From JBLHKE01 sp047619485 (GTDB taxonomy: Bacteria; Verrucomicrobiota; Verrucomicrobiia; Verrucomicrobiales; DEV007): a stretch of 10,009 nt of DNA. Position 1 is the stretch's first letter. Each line of letters starts with the position of its first letter. The notes under the pieces were generated by a model. It was not told where the DNA came from, ran no database searches, and saw only the letters and a list, made by a program, of their open reading frames with translations. Both the position numbers and the translations under genes were made by a program. Below, in pieces: positions 1-7,142 of this stretch. The stretch is from assembly GCA_047619485.1 (NCBI GenBank), contig JBLHKE010000254.1, positions 1-10,009 on the forward strand, in the 5' to 3' direction.

Positions 1-1600
1 TCCCGTTCGGCATCGGGTGCAAGTGGCGTAGGTGGATCGCGGAGAAGCCGCGACCACTCTCACGAGCGACGTCGACCGCCTCGCGGATCGGCCCCCAGGT
101 GGAACCCCAGCCGATCAGGAGCACTTCGCCTTCGTCGGAGCCGTGGATCTCTGGCAGAGGAAGCTCGGCGGCCATCCTCTTGATCTTCTCACGACGGCGG
201 ATCGTCATCTTCTGGTGCAGCTCAGGATTCGACGATGGGTGACCCCACTCGTCGTGCTCCAAGCCGGTGACGACCGGATATTTTCCGCCGGCCATCTTCG
301 ACCCCGGCGCCGCGTGATGCGTCTGGGCATCCAGCGGGTAGGGCTTGAATTCCTCGCCACGTGTCGAGGTGTCGAGCTGTGCGTCGACGACGACCTTGTC
401 GAAATCCGGTTCCTTGAAAGCCTCGATGCGGCTCGATAGTGCCTGGTCGCTCAAGATGATCACTGGCGTGCTGTATTCTTTTGCGATGCGCGCGGCCTCG
501 AGCGCGATGTAGAAGCAATCCTCGACATCCTTCGGCGCGAGCACGACCCGCGGGGTGTCGCCGTGACTACCATAGATCGCCTGCATCAGATCGCTTTGCT
601 CGACGCTGGTCGGCAGGCCGGTGGACGGACCACCGCGCTGCACGTTGACCACGATGAGCGGAATTTCCGCCATCGATGCGTAACCGAGCGCTTCCATCTT
701 CAGTGAAAGACCCGGTCCGGAACTACCGGTGACCGAAAGGTGCCCCGAGTAGGCGAAACCGATCGCCGTGGAGACGGCGGCGAGTTCGTCCTCGGACTGC
801 ACGAACAGGCCACCGTATTTCGGCAACTCGCTGCGCAAGGTCTCCATGATGGAAGACCATGGTGTGATGGGATAACCAGCGCCGTAGCGGACGCCAGCCG
901 CGAGCAATCCATAGCTCATGGCGGTGTTGCCGTCGGTGGTGACACGGTGCTCGTCGAGCGACTCGCCTGGGTGGAACTCGTATCCCGAGCCGAAGATCGA
1001 GCCGATTTCGTGGGCGAAGCCGGAGTCGAATGCGAGCATCACGTTGCGCAAGACGTTCTCAGGCTTGCGCGCGAACTGGTGCTCGATGATGCCGACCAAT
1101 TTATCGCGGTCGAGGTTGAAGACTTTCGTTAGCAATCCGAGGCAGAACATGTTCTTGCCACGGTCTTTCGAAGAACCTCCGAGTGCTTCAACCGTGAGCG
1201 ACGTCATCGGCACGCCGACATAACGCACGCGCTTGTCGTCAGCATTCGGCTCGACGTGATCGGAATCGTAGAGGCAAACACCGCCATCGCGCAGATCCGA
1301 GAGGTGGCTGTCGTAGCTATGCTGGTAGAATGCCACCAGCACATCGGCCTCGTCGCCCGAGGTGAGCACCTCTCCAGAACCGATGTGAACCTGGAAAATC
1401 GAGGCACCGCCAGAGATCGTCGACGGGATCGTCATGTAGGTCATCACCTCCTGGGCGGTGCGCCCGGCTAGGCGCCCGAGGAAACCGCCGATCGACTGAA
1501 TGCCGTCTTGAGAGTTTCCGGCAAGGCGGATGACTGCGTTTTTAATATCTTCAGGTTTACCTGAAGGCGGCTTGGTATCGGGGATCGCGGTGGCGCTCAT
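1..1600 (-). CDS. korA: 2-oxoacid:acceptor (ferredoxin) oxidoreductase alpha subunit, fused gamma+alpha, partial at left edge
   Basis: An open minus-strand frame runs from an ATG at 1600-1598 to the window edge without a stop, giving 533 residues; the C-terminus lies outside. Family members are roughly 600 residues or more, so most of the protein is present. Residues about 22-190 form the gamma-type domain (GNSQDGIQSIGG at 29-40, TIPSTISGGASIFQ at 57-70). From about 222 the pyrimidine-binding alpha domain follows: GNTAMSYGLLAAG at 224-236, AGYPITP at 241-247, TGSSGPG at 291-297, and the signature GPSTGLPTSVEQSDL at 324-338. Such enzymes convert a 2-oxoacid and CoA to acyl-CoA and CO2 while reducing ferredoxin; the alpha subunit works with a thiamine-diphosphate-binding beta subunit. 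The beta gene would be expected beyond the left edge on the same strand but is not seen. Substrate (2-oxoglutarate versus another 2-oxoacid) cannot be settled from sequence, so the symbol is tentative. No Shine-Dalgarno sequence precedes the ATG. Confidence 0.93.
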   Translation of the reverse strand, partial: MSATAIPDTKPPSGKPEDIKNAVIRLAGNSQDGIQSIGGFLGRLAGRTAQEVMTYMTIPSTISGGASIFQVHIGSGEVLTSGDEADVLVAFYQHSYDSHLSDLRDGGVCLYDSDHVEPNADDKRVRYVGVPMTSLTVEALGGSSKDRGKNMFCLGLLTKVFNLDRDKLVGIIEHQFARKPENVLRNVMLAFDSGFAHEIGSIFGSGYEFHPGESLDEHRVTTDGNTAMSYGLLAAGVRYGAGYPITPWSSIMETLRSELPKYGGLFVQSEDELAAVSTAIGFAYSGHLSVTGSSGPGLSLKMEALGYASMAEIPLIVVNVQRGGPSTGLPTSVEQSDLMQAIYGSHGDTPRVVLAPKDVEDCFYIALEAARIAKEYSTPVIILSDQALSSRIEAFKEPDFDKVVVDAQLDTSTRGEEFKPYPLDAQTHHAAPGSKMAGGKYPVVTGLEHDEWGHPSSNPELHQKMTIRRREKIKRMAAELPLPEIHGSDEGEVLLIGWGSTWGPIREAVDVARESGRGFSAIHLRHLHPMPNG

Positions 1601-1972
1601 GGGGAAAATAAGGACGCAAAGATGAACCAGAAGAATCCGCAAAGCAAGCACTACAGAGGCGGAAAATTGGGACTCGAAATGCGGGGGTTCAAACCTGCCT
1701 TAATACCCTGAAACAACTGCCTGGATAGAAGAATCGCCCCGATCCTCTCGAATTTCACTTCGTCCCGCGATCCAGATCGATACGATCCCATCATGAAAAG
1801 AACTCAAGAGGGTAGCTCCGATGGCGAAGGAATCGACTCGGATGACATCCCCGAGGCATTGCCAGCTCAAGCGGAGTGGTCGCCACAGGCCATCACCCCA
1901 CGCAAAGGCCAGTTAGGAGGACTGTTCCTGGTGAAATTGGGAAGAGGAGTCAGAAAGCGCGACGTAGATGGA

Positions 1973-2130
1973 GCTTGTCAGTAAATAACTCCTACAATCT
2001 GCTGGTTATTTTGGCCATCACCCGCGTTCGCTTCCAACTCAAATAGCCCGCTAAAATCGCTGAAATCTGCCTTGGTGCTGGCTAAAATCGCTGCGCATCT
2101 TTGTATGACTTATTTCCTGACAAGCCCTTA
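1973..2130. repeat. MITE-like palindromic element, copy 1
   Basis: This 158-bp block recurs at 8003-8160 with 151 of 158 positions identical and no gaps. Its ends are inverted repeats: the left end reads GCTTGTCAGTAAATAACT, and the right end reads, on the other strand, GGGCTTGTCAGGAAATAAGT. It carries no open frame of useful length, so it would depend on a transposase encoded elsewhere. In this copy the left terminus reads GAGCTTG where copy 2 has GGGCTTG, and the TTA found at the right edge (2128-2130) has no partner on the left, so this copy is older, rearranged or trimmed at the left end. The sequence GCTAAAATCGCTG occurs in the middle and again about 30 bases later. The copy lies about 370 bp upstream of the korA-like start and about 280 bp upstream of the HAD start. 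Confidence 0.85.
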
Positions 2131-2140
2131 GGTTGCCGGA

Positions 2141-2159
2141 CATGGGCGAGACGCCCATG
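2141..2159. repeat. Short perfect hairpin, REP-like
   Basis: CATGGGCG (2141-2148) and CGCCCATG (2152-2159) are perfect inverted repeats around a 3-base AGA loop. It starts 10 bases after the end of MITE copy 1. There is no T-run, so it is not a classical intrinsic terminator. From general experience, short GC-rich hairpins of the pattern ATGGGC-loop-GCCCAT are dispersed in many bacterial genomes including PVC members, so this may be one unit of a genome-wide repeat; that cannot be shown from one copy. Confidence 0.55.
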
Positions 2160-2413
2160 CTCCTTGGTCGTATTTGCGGATCGATTGGACTCAGCTGAAT
2201 TCGAGAGCTTGGCGGCAGTTGGCACTTGGTGATGATGGATCGAGCGGTAGCACCATGACCGATCTCTCCCCGCCACGTTCGTGAATAGATTTCGGGTCGT
2301 GCCGCCGAGGAACTCACAGGGCGAATGTCACGCAACCGTTCAAGACGCAATGCTCGAGTTACCAGCCTCTCGCACGTGAATTTCGTGGCATGCATCGTGC
2401 TAAACGGGAAACC

Positions 2414-3244
2414 ATGAAATACGGATTTCTTCTCGATATGGACGGTGTCATCTACCGCGGTACTAAATTGATTCCTGGCGCGCAGGAATTCATCAGGCGC
2501 CTGCGTGAAACTGACACGCGTTTTCTCTTTCTCACCAACAACAGCCAGCGCACGCGTCGGGATGTTGCCATGAAGCTCTGCAGGATGGGGGTTGACGCAA
2601 CCGAGCGCGACATCTTCACCTGCAGCATGGCCACCGCCCGATTCGTCGCACAGCAGAAGCCCGGCGGCTCGGCGTATGTGATCGGTGAGGGTGGACTGCT
2701 CAATGCGCTACACCTGAACGGCTACTCGGTCGTCGATGACAATCCCGATTACGTCATCGTCGGAGAGGGTCGTACCATGACCTTTGAGATGATCGAGAAG
2801 GCGGTGCGCCTGGTAGCCGGTGGCGCACGGCTGATCGCCACCAACCTCGATCCGAACTGCCCGACGGAGGCAGGGATCCGTCCGGGCTGTGGCGCGATCG
2901 CTGCGATGATCGAGAGCGCGACTGGCAAGAAAGCATTCTCGGTCGGAAAGCCTAGTCCGGTGATGATGCGGAGTGCGCGCAAGCAACTCGGGCTCACCAG
3001 CGAACAGACGGTGATGGTCGGCGACACGATGGAGACGGATATCCTCGGTGGCGTCGGGCTTGGCTATCGCACGATTCTCGTCACCTCAGGTGGAACGGCG
3101 AGGGAAGATCTGCAAGACTTCGCCTACTCCCCAGATTTGGTATTGGATAGCGTCGCGGACATTCCCGAGATCCTACGATTCCCTGAACGGCTGAGCAATC
3201 ATGTTGCCCCACGAGAGCGCGAGAGGACTGGTGTGCTGGTGTAG
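2414..3244 (+). CDS. HAD-superfamily (subclass IIA, NagD-like) phosphatase
   Basis: This encodes 276 residues, the usual size for the HAD-IIA family (NagD, AraL, 4-nitrophenylphosphatase and phosphoglycolate phosphatase relatives). All four HAD motifs are present: motif I DMDGV at 8-12 (nucleophile D8, acid/base D10), motif II FLTNNSQR at 39-46 with T41, motif III lysine K179 in VGKPSP, and motif IV MVGDTMETDILGG at 201-213 with D204 and D209. The IIA-type cap lies between motifs II and III (about 60-170). The protein is expected to be a soluble cytoplasmic Mg-dependent phosphatase acting on small phosphorylated metabolites; the substrate cannot be told from the sequence. I prefer ATG 2414 over the in-frame ATG at 2390 because it puts motif I at the usual distance from the N-terminus (MKYGFLLDMDG) and a weak GGGAA lies just upstream. 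The gene is separated by 146 bp from the next gene and is probably not in the same tight unit. Confidence 0.92.
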   Translation: MKYGFLLDMDGVIYRGTKLIPGAQEFIRRLRETDTRFLFLTNNSQRTRRDVAMKLCRMGVDATERDIFTCSMATARFVAQQKPGGSAYVIGEGGLLNALHLNGYSVVDDNPDYVIVGEGRTMTFEMIEKAVRLVAGGARLIATNLDPNCPTEAGIRPGCGAIAAMIESATGKKAFSVGKPSPVMMRSARKQLGLTSEQTVMVGDTMETDILGGVGLGYRTILVTSGGTAREDLQDFAYSPDLVLDSVADIPEILRFPERLSNHVAPRERERTGVLV

Positions 3245-3264
3245 GCTGGGGCGATCGGGTGCTC

Positions 3265-3350
3265 ACCTGCCCTCAGCAGGTCGTTGCCCGCGTCCGTAGG
3301 CTGCGGACGCCCCCATCCCAATTTCTTCGAAATGCGGGCTAGGTTTCCTA
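3265..3350. other. Run of four short hairpins between HAD and ydbH-like genes
   Basis: Four perfect inverted repeats follow one another: ACCTGC/GCAGGT (3265-3281, 5-base loop), GCGTCCG/CGGACGC (3290-3310, 7-base loop), ATTTC/GAAAT (3321-3333, 3-base loop) and TAGG/CCTA (3340-3350, 3-base loop). None is followed by a T-run, so none is a standard intrinsic terminator, but together they could slow transcription, protect mRNA ends or be a dispersed intergenic repeat. The two GC-rich ones are the more convincing; the last two are short enough to occur by chance. The downstream ATG follows at 3391 with no Shine-Dalgarno sequence. Confidence 0.4.
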
Positions 3351-3390
3351 CCCCAAGTATGCAAATTTTGGGCACCTCGATCACCGCTCC

Positions 3391-6300
3391 ATGCCGTCAA
3401 CACCCAAGCCGCCAGCTGCGCCCCCCTCGCGCGAGCCGAAGCGCCGCCGCCTCGGGTGGACGCGCCGGTTCGGCTATTTCTGCGGATGGCTCGTGCTCAT
3501 CGCGATCTGCCTCGCCGGCCTGATCGCCACGCTCGGCTGGATCGGGTTTAAAAACGTCACCCCAATCGCCAACCTCGCGCGCACGAAATTGGCGGGCGAC
3601 TACCCGATCGAGATCGGCTCGATCACGTTTCCCGAAAAAGGTCTGATCGAGATCCGCGATGTCACCATCGACCTCCCGGAGGAGGGTGGCCGGGCGGGAA
3701 AAATCGATCGTATCCTGCTGCGCTACGATCCGGCGAAGCCACTCGACGCACACGCGCGATCGCTGGTCATCGAGAACCCCGACTTCACCCTCGACGACCG
3801 CCTGCTCGGCATGTTCGCACCGAAAGACGAAGACAAAGATTCGGCTCCGATGGATCTCAGCTGGGCACAGCTCGACCAACTGAAAATCATCAACGGCACC
3901 ATCAACCTTGACCTGCAAGGCATTCCGAAGGGGACCTGGCACGTCGACCTCGAAGCGGAGGACATCGACCTATCGAGCCAAGGAAATCTACTGAGTGCCA
4001 GGCCGCAGCGAGTCACCCTGCGCGATATTTTGGTAGAGGATCCAGCCGGCGGTGATCACCCACCACTGATCAAGGTAGCCGAACTCACCGCCGACCTATC
4101 GCTCAACAAAGACTTCACGTCCGGCGCCGTCGCCTCGCTCAAACTGACAAAGCCTGTGGTGTATTTCTCGCCGAAACTGATCGCCGCGCTCCAGCCAGAA
4201 TCCGCGAGCGCCAACCCGAGTAGCCAAGCAGAGGCCACCCCGGCGGACGAGAACCCGATGCGCTGGACCATTGAACAGATCATCCTCGAGGATGGATTCT
4301 TTTCTATGAGCGACTTCTACGACACTCCCGATGTCAGCTTCAAGCATAGCGGGGTCTTCACCGACCTCAGCTGGTCGAGCGACGCCGGGCTCGCCTGGCC
4401 GACGCGCCAGGAGACCGCCATCACCGACCTGCGCCTCGACGCTCACGCGCTGCCTGCCGACGAGAGCAACTCGCCACATCTCGCAACCTTCGAACGGATC
4501 GAGATCGCCGGTGTGCCCGATGTGTTTTTTGAGACTGGCTGGATCGACAAGATCGTCACGCGGCACCCAAAAATCTACGTCACCGAGGAGAACATCCGCC
4601 GTTTCCTAACAGAGGCACCCAGCGCCCCCTCCAAGCTCCTCATGCCGCCCACCAAAGCCGCTACCACGCCCGCCGCCAGCGCAGCCGCCGCGGGCGAGCC
4701 CTACACCATCCGCGTGCGCGAATTGGAGATCGCCGACGCGGATGTGACCATCGAGGCCGAGGGATTCATGCCCGGACTCCCAGAGACCACTTTCAAACTC
4801 AACATCCGCGATGCCGACGACCAGTTCGCTCCCGACAGCGACATCTCCTACATCCTCAGCGCCACCGAGTTACACGTTCACGAACCCGGCTCGACCGAGG
4901 CGATCGTTAGCGGCAAGGAGATCCTGTCCGAATTTTCCGCCCACGAAGTGCAGAACGAGATGCGTATCGAGAGCGTCACCCTCTCCGGCATCCAAGTTCG
5001 CATTGGCGAAGAGATCGACAAACTGATCGCCAAGCTCAACCCGCCGGCCGACGACCGGCTCAGCATTCCGCCATTGGCTCCCGGGCTCGACCAAAACCGT
5101 GGCGAACCGATTCCCGACCCACGCCTCGACCCCATCTTTCCGCCAGAAGACACCAGCCCAGAGTGGATGATCGGCTCGCTCGACCTCAAGGCGACACGCT
5201 TCACGCTCGAAAACTTCATCCCCGGCCTGCCCTACGTCCCGCTCGTCCTCGAGACCAGGCTCGAAGAGGTTCCTCTCAGCGGGCGCTCGCGCGGCGAGGA
5301 GCGCATCCAGCGCATCGAACTGCGCAAGCTGGAGATCGCCTCCACCGCCAACTCACTCATTCCAGTGGCGAAATTAAATTCCATCTGGATCCACTTCACG
5401 ATCCCTGGCCTGATCCGCAACGAGATCGAAAAAATTGAGATCGTCAACCCGGAGATCTACCTCGGCGAGCACCTATTCTGGTATGTCGACTACTACCGCA
5501 AACTCGCCGAGGCCGATGGGGCAGCAAAAGTGGCAGCCATCACACCCGCGATCGTTGAAGTAAAAAAGGCAGCGCCCGCCGCCACAGACGGGAAAGGCAA
5601 GGGCAAGATCGCCGTTGTCGAAGACGCGCTCAAGAACACCGAGATCTCCGGGTGGAAACTCAAGATGATCGAGGCCAGCTCCGGCAAGCTCATCGTCGCG
5701 CCAAAAGGTTACCCGATCGGCATCCTCCCCTTCCCCTTCACCGCCAAGACCAACCTCGCCGAGGGCAAGATCGAGCTCGATCTCAAAGTCCCGCCCGGCG
5801 ACTACGTCTTCGAGCAACTCAAGCTCGAGCTGCGCGGGCTCAACGGCCAAGCATTCTTCAACTACCCGATCCGCTCCGAGAACAACAACTTCGTCCAGAC
5901 CTTCCGCGTGCCCGAGCTGCGCTTCCAGCAATACGAGGCAGACGACGTCTACCTCAGCGTCACCTACGACGAGAACGGCATCTACGGGAAGCTCGGCGGC
6001 GAGGCCTACAGCGGCTACGCTGAGGGCGAGTTCAACATCTACATCGGCGAGACCTACAAGTGGGACGCCTGGGTCGCCGGCACCAAGCTCGATCTGCAGC
6101 CGATCACCGACATCCTCTCGCCCGAGAACGTCAAGGTCAGCGGCATCCTCGACGCCAAGATCATCGCCAACGGCGAGGGTTTCATCCCGGCGAAGGTCAC
6201 CGGCGAGATGGAGACCTCCGGCAAATGCCACATGCACATCACCAAATTGGACGACGTCCTAGAATCGCTCCCAGAACCCCAGGTTCCGCAATTAAAAGGT

Positions 6301-6540
6301 CGAGTCGACATCCTCGACGCCTTCATCGAGCCGATCACCACCGGCCTGCAGGCAGCCATTTCCAAGGCGGGGATCGAGGCATTCCGCCATTACGATTTCA
6401 CCAGTGGGGCGGTGAAGTTGGGGTTGGACGGACGCGACGGAAGCGCTAGCATGCTGCTCGACGGACCGGACGGGAAACGTGATCTCCTGTTCCATTTCTT
6501 CGACAAACGGGAACTCGCCGGCCCCGTGAGAAAACCATGA
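3391..6540 (+). CDS. ydbH: AsmA-like / YdbH-family intermembrane lipid transport protein
   Basis: The product has 1049 residues. A basic, proline-rich N-terminus (1-27, KRRR at 17-20) precedes one membrane helix at about 28-52; the rest is predicted periplasmic, with the alternating polar/hydrophobic beta-strand texture of AsmA-like proteins, such as the repeated pattern IEIRDVTIDLP (86-96). Three low-complexity Ala/Pro/Lys linkers (about 270-290, 407-437, 711-741) divide it into blocks. The C-terminal block (about 855-1045) is the best conserved-looking part and resembles the YdbH end (VSGILDAKI, LKGRVDILDAFIEP). In E. coli, YdbH (about 880 residues) shares an essential function with TamB and YhdP in phospholipid supply to the outer membrane. 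The next gene encodes a lipoprotein resembling YnbE plus YdbL, the neighbours of E. coli ydbH, which supports the assignment more than sequence alone. The stop overlaps the next start as ATGA. The protein is longer than E. coli YdbH, mainly through the linkers. A generic AsmA-family protein is the alternative. Confidence 0.75.
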   Translation: MPSTPKPPAAPPSREPKRRRLGWTRRFGYFCGWLVLIAICLAGLIATLGWIGFKNVTPIANLARTKLAGDYPIEIGSITFPEKGLIEIRDVTIDLPEEGGRAGKIDRILLRYDPAKPLDAHARSLVIENPDFTLDDRLLGMFAPKDEDKDSAPMDLSWAQLDQLKIINGTINLDLQGIPKGTWHVDLEAEDIDLSSQGNLLSARPQRVTLRDILVEDPAGGDHPPLIKVAELTADLSLNKDFTSGAVASLKLTKPVVYFSPKLIAALQPESASANPSSQAEATPADENPMRWTIEQIILEDGFFSMSDFYDTPDVSFKHSGVFTDLSWSSDAGLAWPTRQETAITDLRLDAHALPADESNSPHLATFERIEIAGVPDVFFETGWIDKIVTRHPKIYVTEENIRRFLTEAPSAPSKLLMPPTKAATTPAASAAAAGEPYTIRVRELEIADADVTIEAEGFMPGLPETTFKLNIRDADDQFAPDSDISYILSATELHVHEPGSTEAIVSGKEILSEFSAHEVQNEMRIESVTLSGIQVRIGEEIDKLIAKLNPPADDRLSIPPLAPGLDQNRGEPIPDPRLDPIFPPEDTSPEWMIGSLDLKATRFTLENFIPGLPYVPLVLETRLEEVPLSGRSRGEERIQRIELRKLEIASTANSLIPVAKLNSIWIHFTIPGLIRNEIEKIEIVNPEIYLGEHLFWYVDYYRKLAEADGAAKVAAITPAIVEVKKAAPAATDGKGKGKIAVVEDALKNTEISGWKLKMIEASSGKLIVAPKGYPIGILPFPFTAKTNLAEGKIELDLKVPPGDYVFEQLKLELRGLNGQAFFNYPIRSENNNFVQTFRVPELRFQQYEADDVYLSVTYDENGIYGKLGGEAYSGYAEGEFNIYIGETYKWDAWVAGTKLDLQPITDILSPENVKVSGILDAKIIANGEGFIPAKVTGEMETSGKCHMHITKLDDVLESLPEPQVPQLKGRVDILDAFIEPITTGLQAAISKAGIEAFRHYDFTSGAVKLGLDGRDGSASMLLDGPDGKRDLLFHFFDKRELAGPVRKP

Positions 6541-7142
6541 TGACCGAACGCCCAACCGACAGTCGTAGCACCGAGTTGCACTCCGTGGGCTGCCGCACGT
6601 ACACGAAGATCGCCCTAGCAGCCATCACCCTCACGCTTCCAGCCTGCGAGGCCTTCAAGGTCGACATCGGCACCGAGGATTCGATCAAACTCGACCCGAT
6701 CAAAATCGAACTCGACCCGATCGACGTCAACATGCGCGTCGATGTCTACCAATACACCGGAACCTCCGAGGAGAAAAAAGAAGCGGTGAAGAAGGTTGGC
6801 GATGCCGCCGAAAACCAGCGCAACCGCATGGCCGAGGTGCAAATTTTGAAAGACAGCCGCTGGGTCGGAGAAGACCACGAGGGATTGCTGCACATCATTG
6901 ATCTCCCAGCAGGGAAAGATGGCGAATGGGTGCAGCGCACCGTCGACGCGGAAAACGGCGACCGCTATTTCCTGATGATGGACAAGTCCAACTCCACCGG
7001 CGAAGCGCTCGGCGCCATCCGGCTCCAGCAGTGGCAGATCCGCACCCAGGCCGCCTACCCGGGCGAGTGGATCGAAGTCCCCGGCGGCGTCGAGGGCACC
7101 TTCCGATGGGCAGCCGCTGAAAAGAAGAAGCAGGATGACTAG
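6537..7142 (+). CDS. Lipoprotein with YnbE-like N-terminal and YdbL-like (DUF1318) C-terminal part
   Basis: The product has 201 residues. A hydrophobic stretch (about 25-36) ends in LPAC with C37 as candidate lipidated cysteine; the n-region is long (24 residues), so a later start, for example GTG at 6585, would give a more normal signal peptide. Residues 37-75 (C, then short charged beta-strand-like runs IKLDPIK, IELDPID, VNMRVDV) resemble the small outer-membrane lipoprotein YnbE. Residues about 100-191 match the DUF1318/YdbL pattern: VGEDHEGLL at 110-118 (family: VGE, spacer, GYL), VDAENGDRYFLMM at 136-148 (family: V..INA.R...Y..L) and YPGEWIEVPGG at 174-184 (family: pGEyvQ). The ATG overlaps the ydbH stop (ATGA) and the end overlaps ispD by 8 bases, implying translational coupling. 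In E. coli YnbE and YdbL are separate proteins (about 60 and 108 residues). The fusion reading is inference from motif order and synteny; a DUF1318 lipoprotein without a true YnbE part is the alternative. Confidence 0.72.
   Translation: MMTERPTDSRSTELHSVGCRTYTKIALAAITLTLPACEAFKVDIGTEDSIKLDPIKIELDPIDVNMRVDVYQYTGTSEEKKEAVKKVGDAAENQRNRMAEVQILKDSRWVGEDHEGLLHIIDLPAGKDGEWVQRTVDAENGDRYFLMMDKSNSTGEALGAIRLQQWQIRTQAAYPGEWIEVPGGVEGTFRWAAAEKKKQDD
6684..6725 (+). repeat. Tandem 21-bp duplication inside the lipoprotein gene
   Basis: Two adjacent 21-base units (6684-6704 and 6705-6725) match at 18 of 21 positions and share ACTCGACCCGATC. They encode IKLDPIK and IELDPID, so the reading frame is kept and a 7-residue strand-like unit is doubled just after the lipidated cysteine. 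Confidence 0.7.

Larger units (their letters stand above)
1601..2413. other. Intergenic region between divergent korA-like and HAD genes
   Basis: About 800 bases lie between the divergently transcribed korA-like gene (leaving leftward) and the HAD phosphatase gene (leaving rightward), so promoters for both should be here; I could not pick out a convincing -35/-10 pair for either. The stretch contains a MITE-like repeat (1973-2130) and a perfect hairpin (2141-2159), both listed separately. A 63-codon open frame at 1793-1984 (plus) has no ribosome binding site, matches nothing I recognise and ends inside the repeat, so I do not call it a gene. In 1601-1970 and 2161-2389 I see no other structure. 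Confidence 0.6.

Noticed and set aside
32..1471. Several plus-strand and out-of-frame minus-strand open frames in the first 1.5 kb
   Set aside because: All are shadows of the korA-like gene, whose frame is open from 1600 to the left edge and carries clear family motifs.
1683..1699. tRNA T-arm-like stretch (GGTTCAAACC-like)
   Set aside because: The arm does not pair fully and no acceptor stem, D-arm or anticodon arm can be laid out on either strand around it.
1793..1984. 63-codon plus-strand open frame upstream of the HAD gene
   Set aside because: No ribosome binding site, no recognisable domain, and its end runs into the repeat element; most likely a chance frame or a remnant.
5473..6237. 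254-codon minus-strand open frame inside the ydbH-like gene
   Set aside because: Highly acidic, repetitive composition of the kind produced by reading the antisense of a GC-rich gene; the plus-strand gene explains the region.
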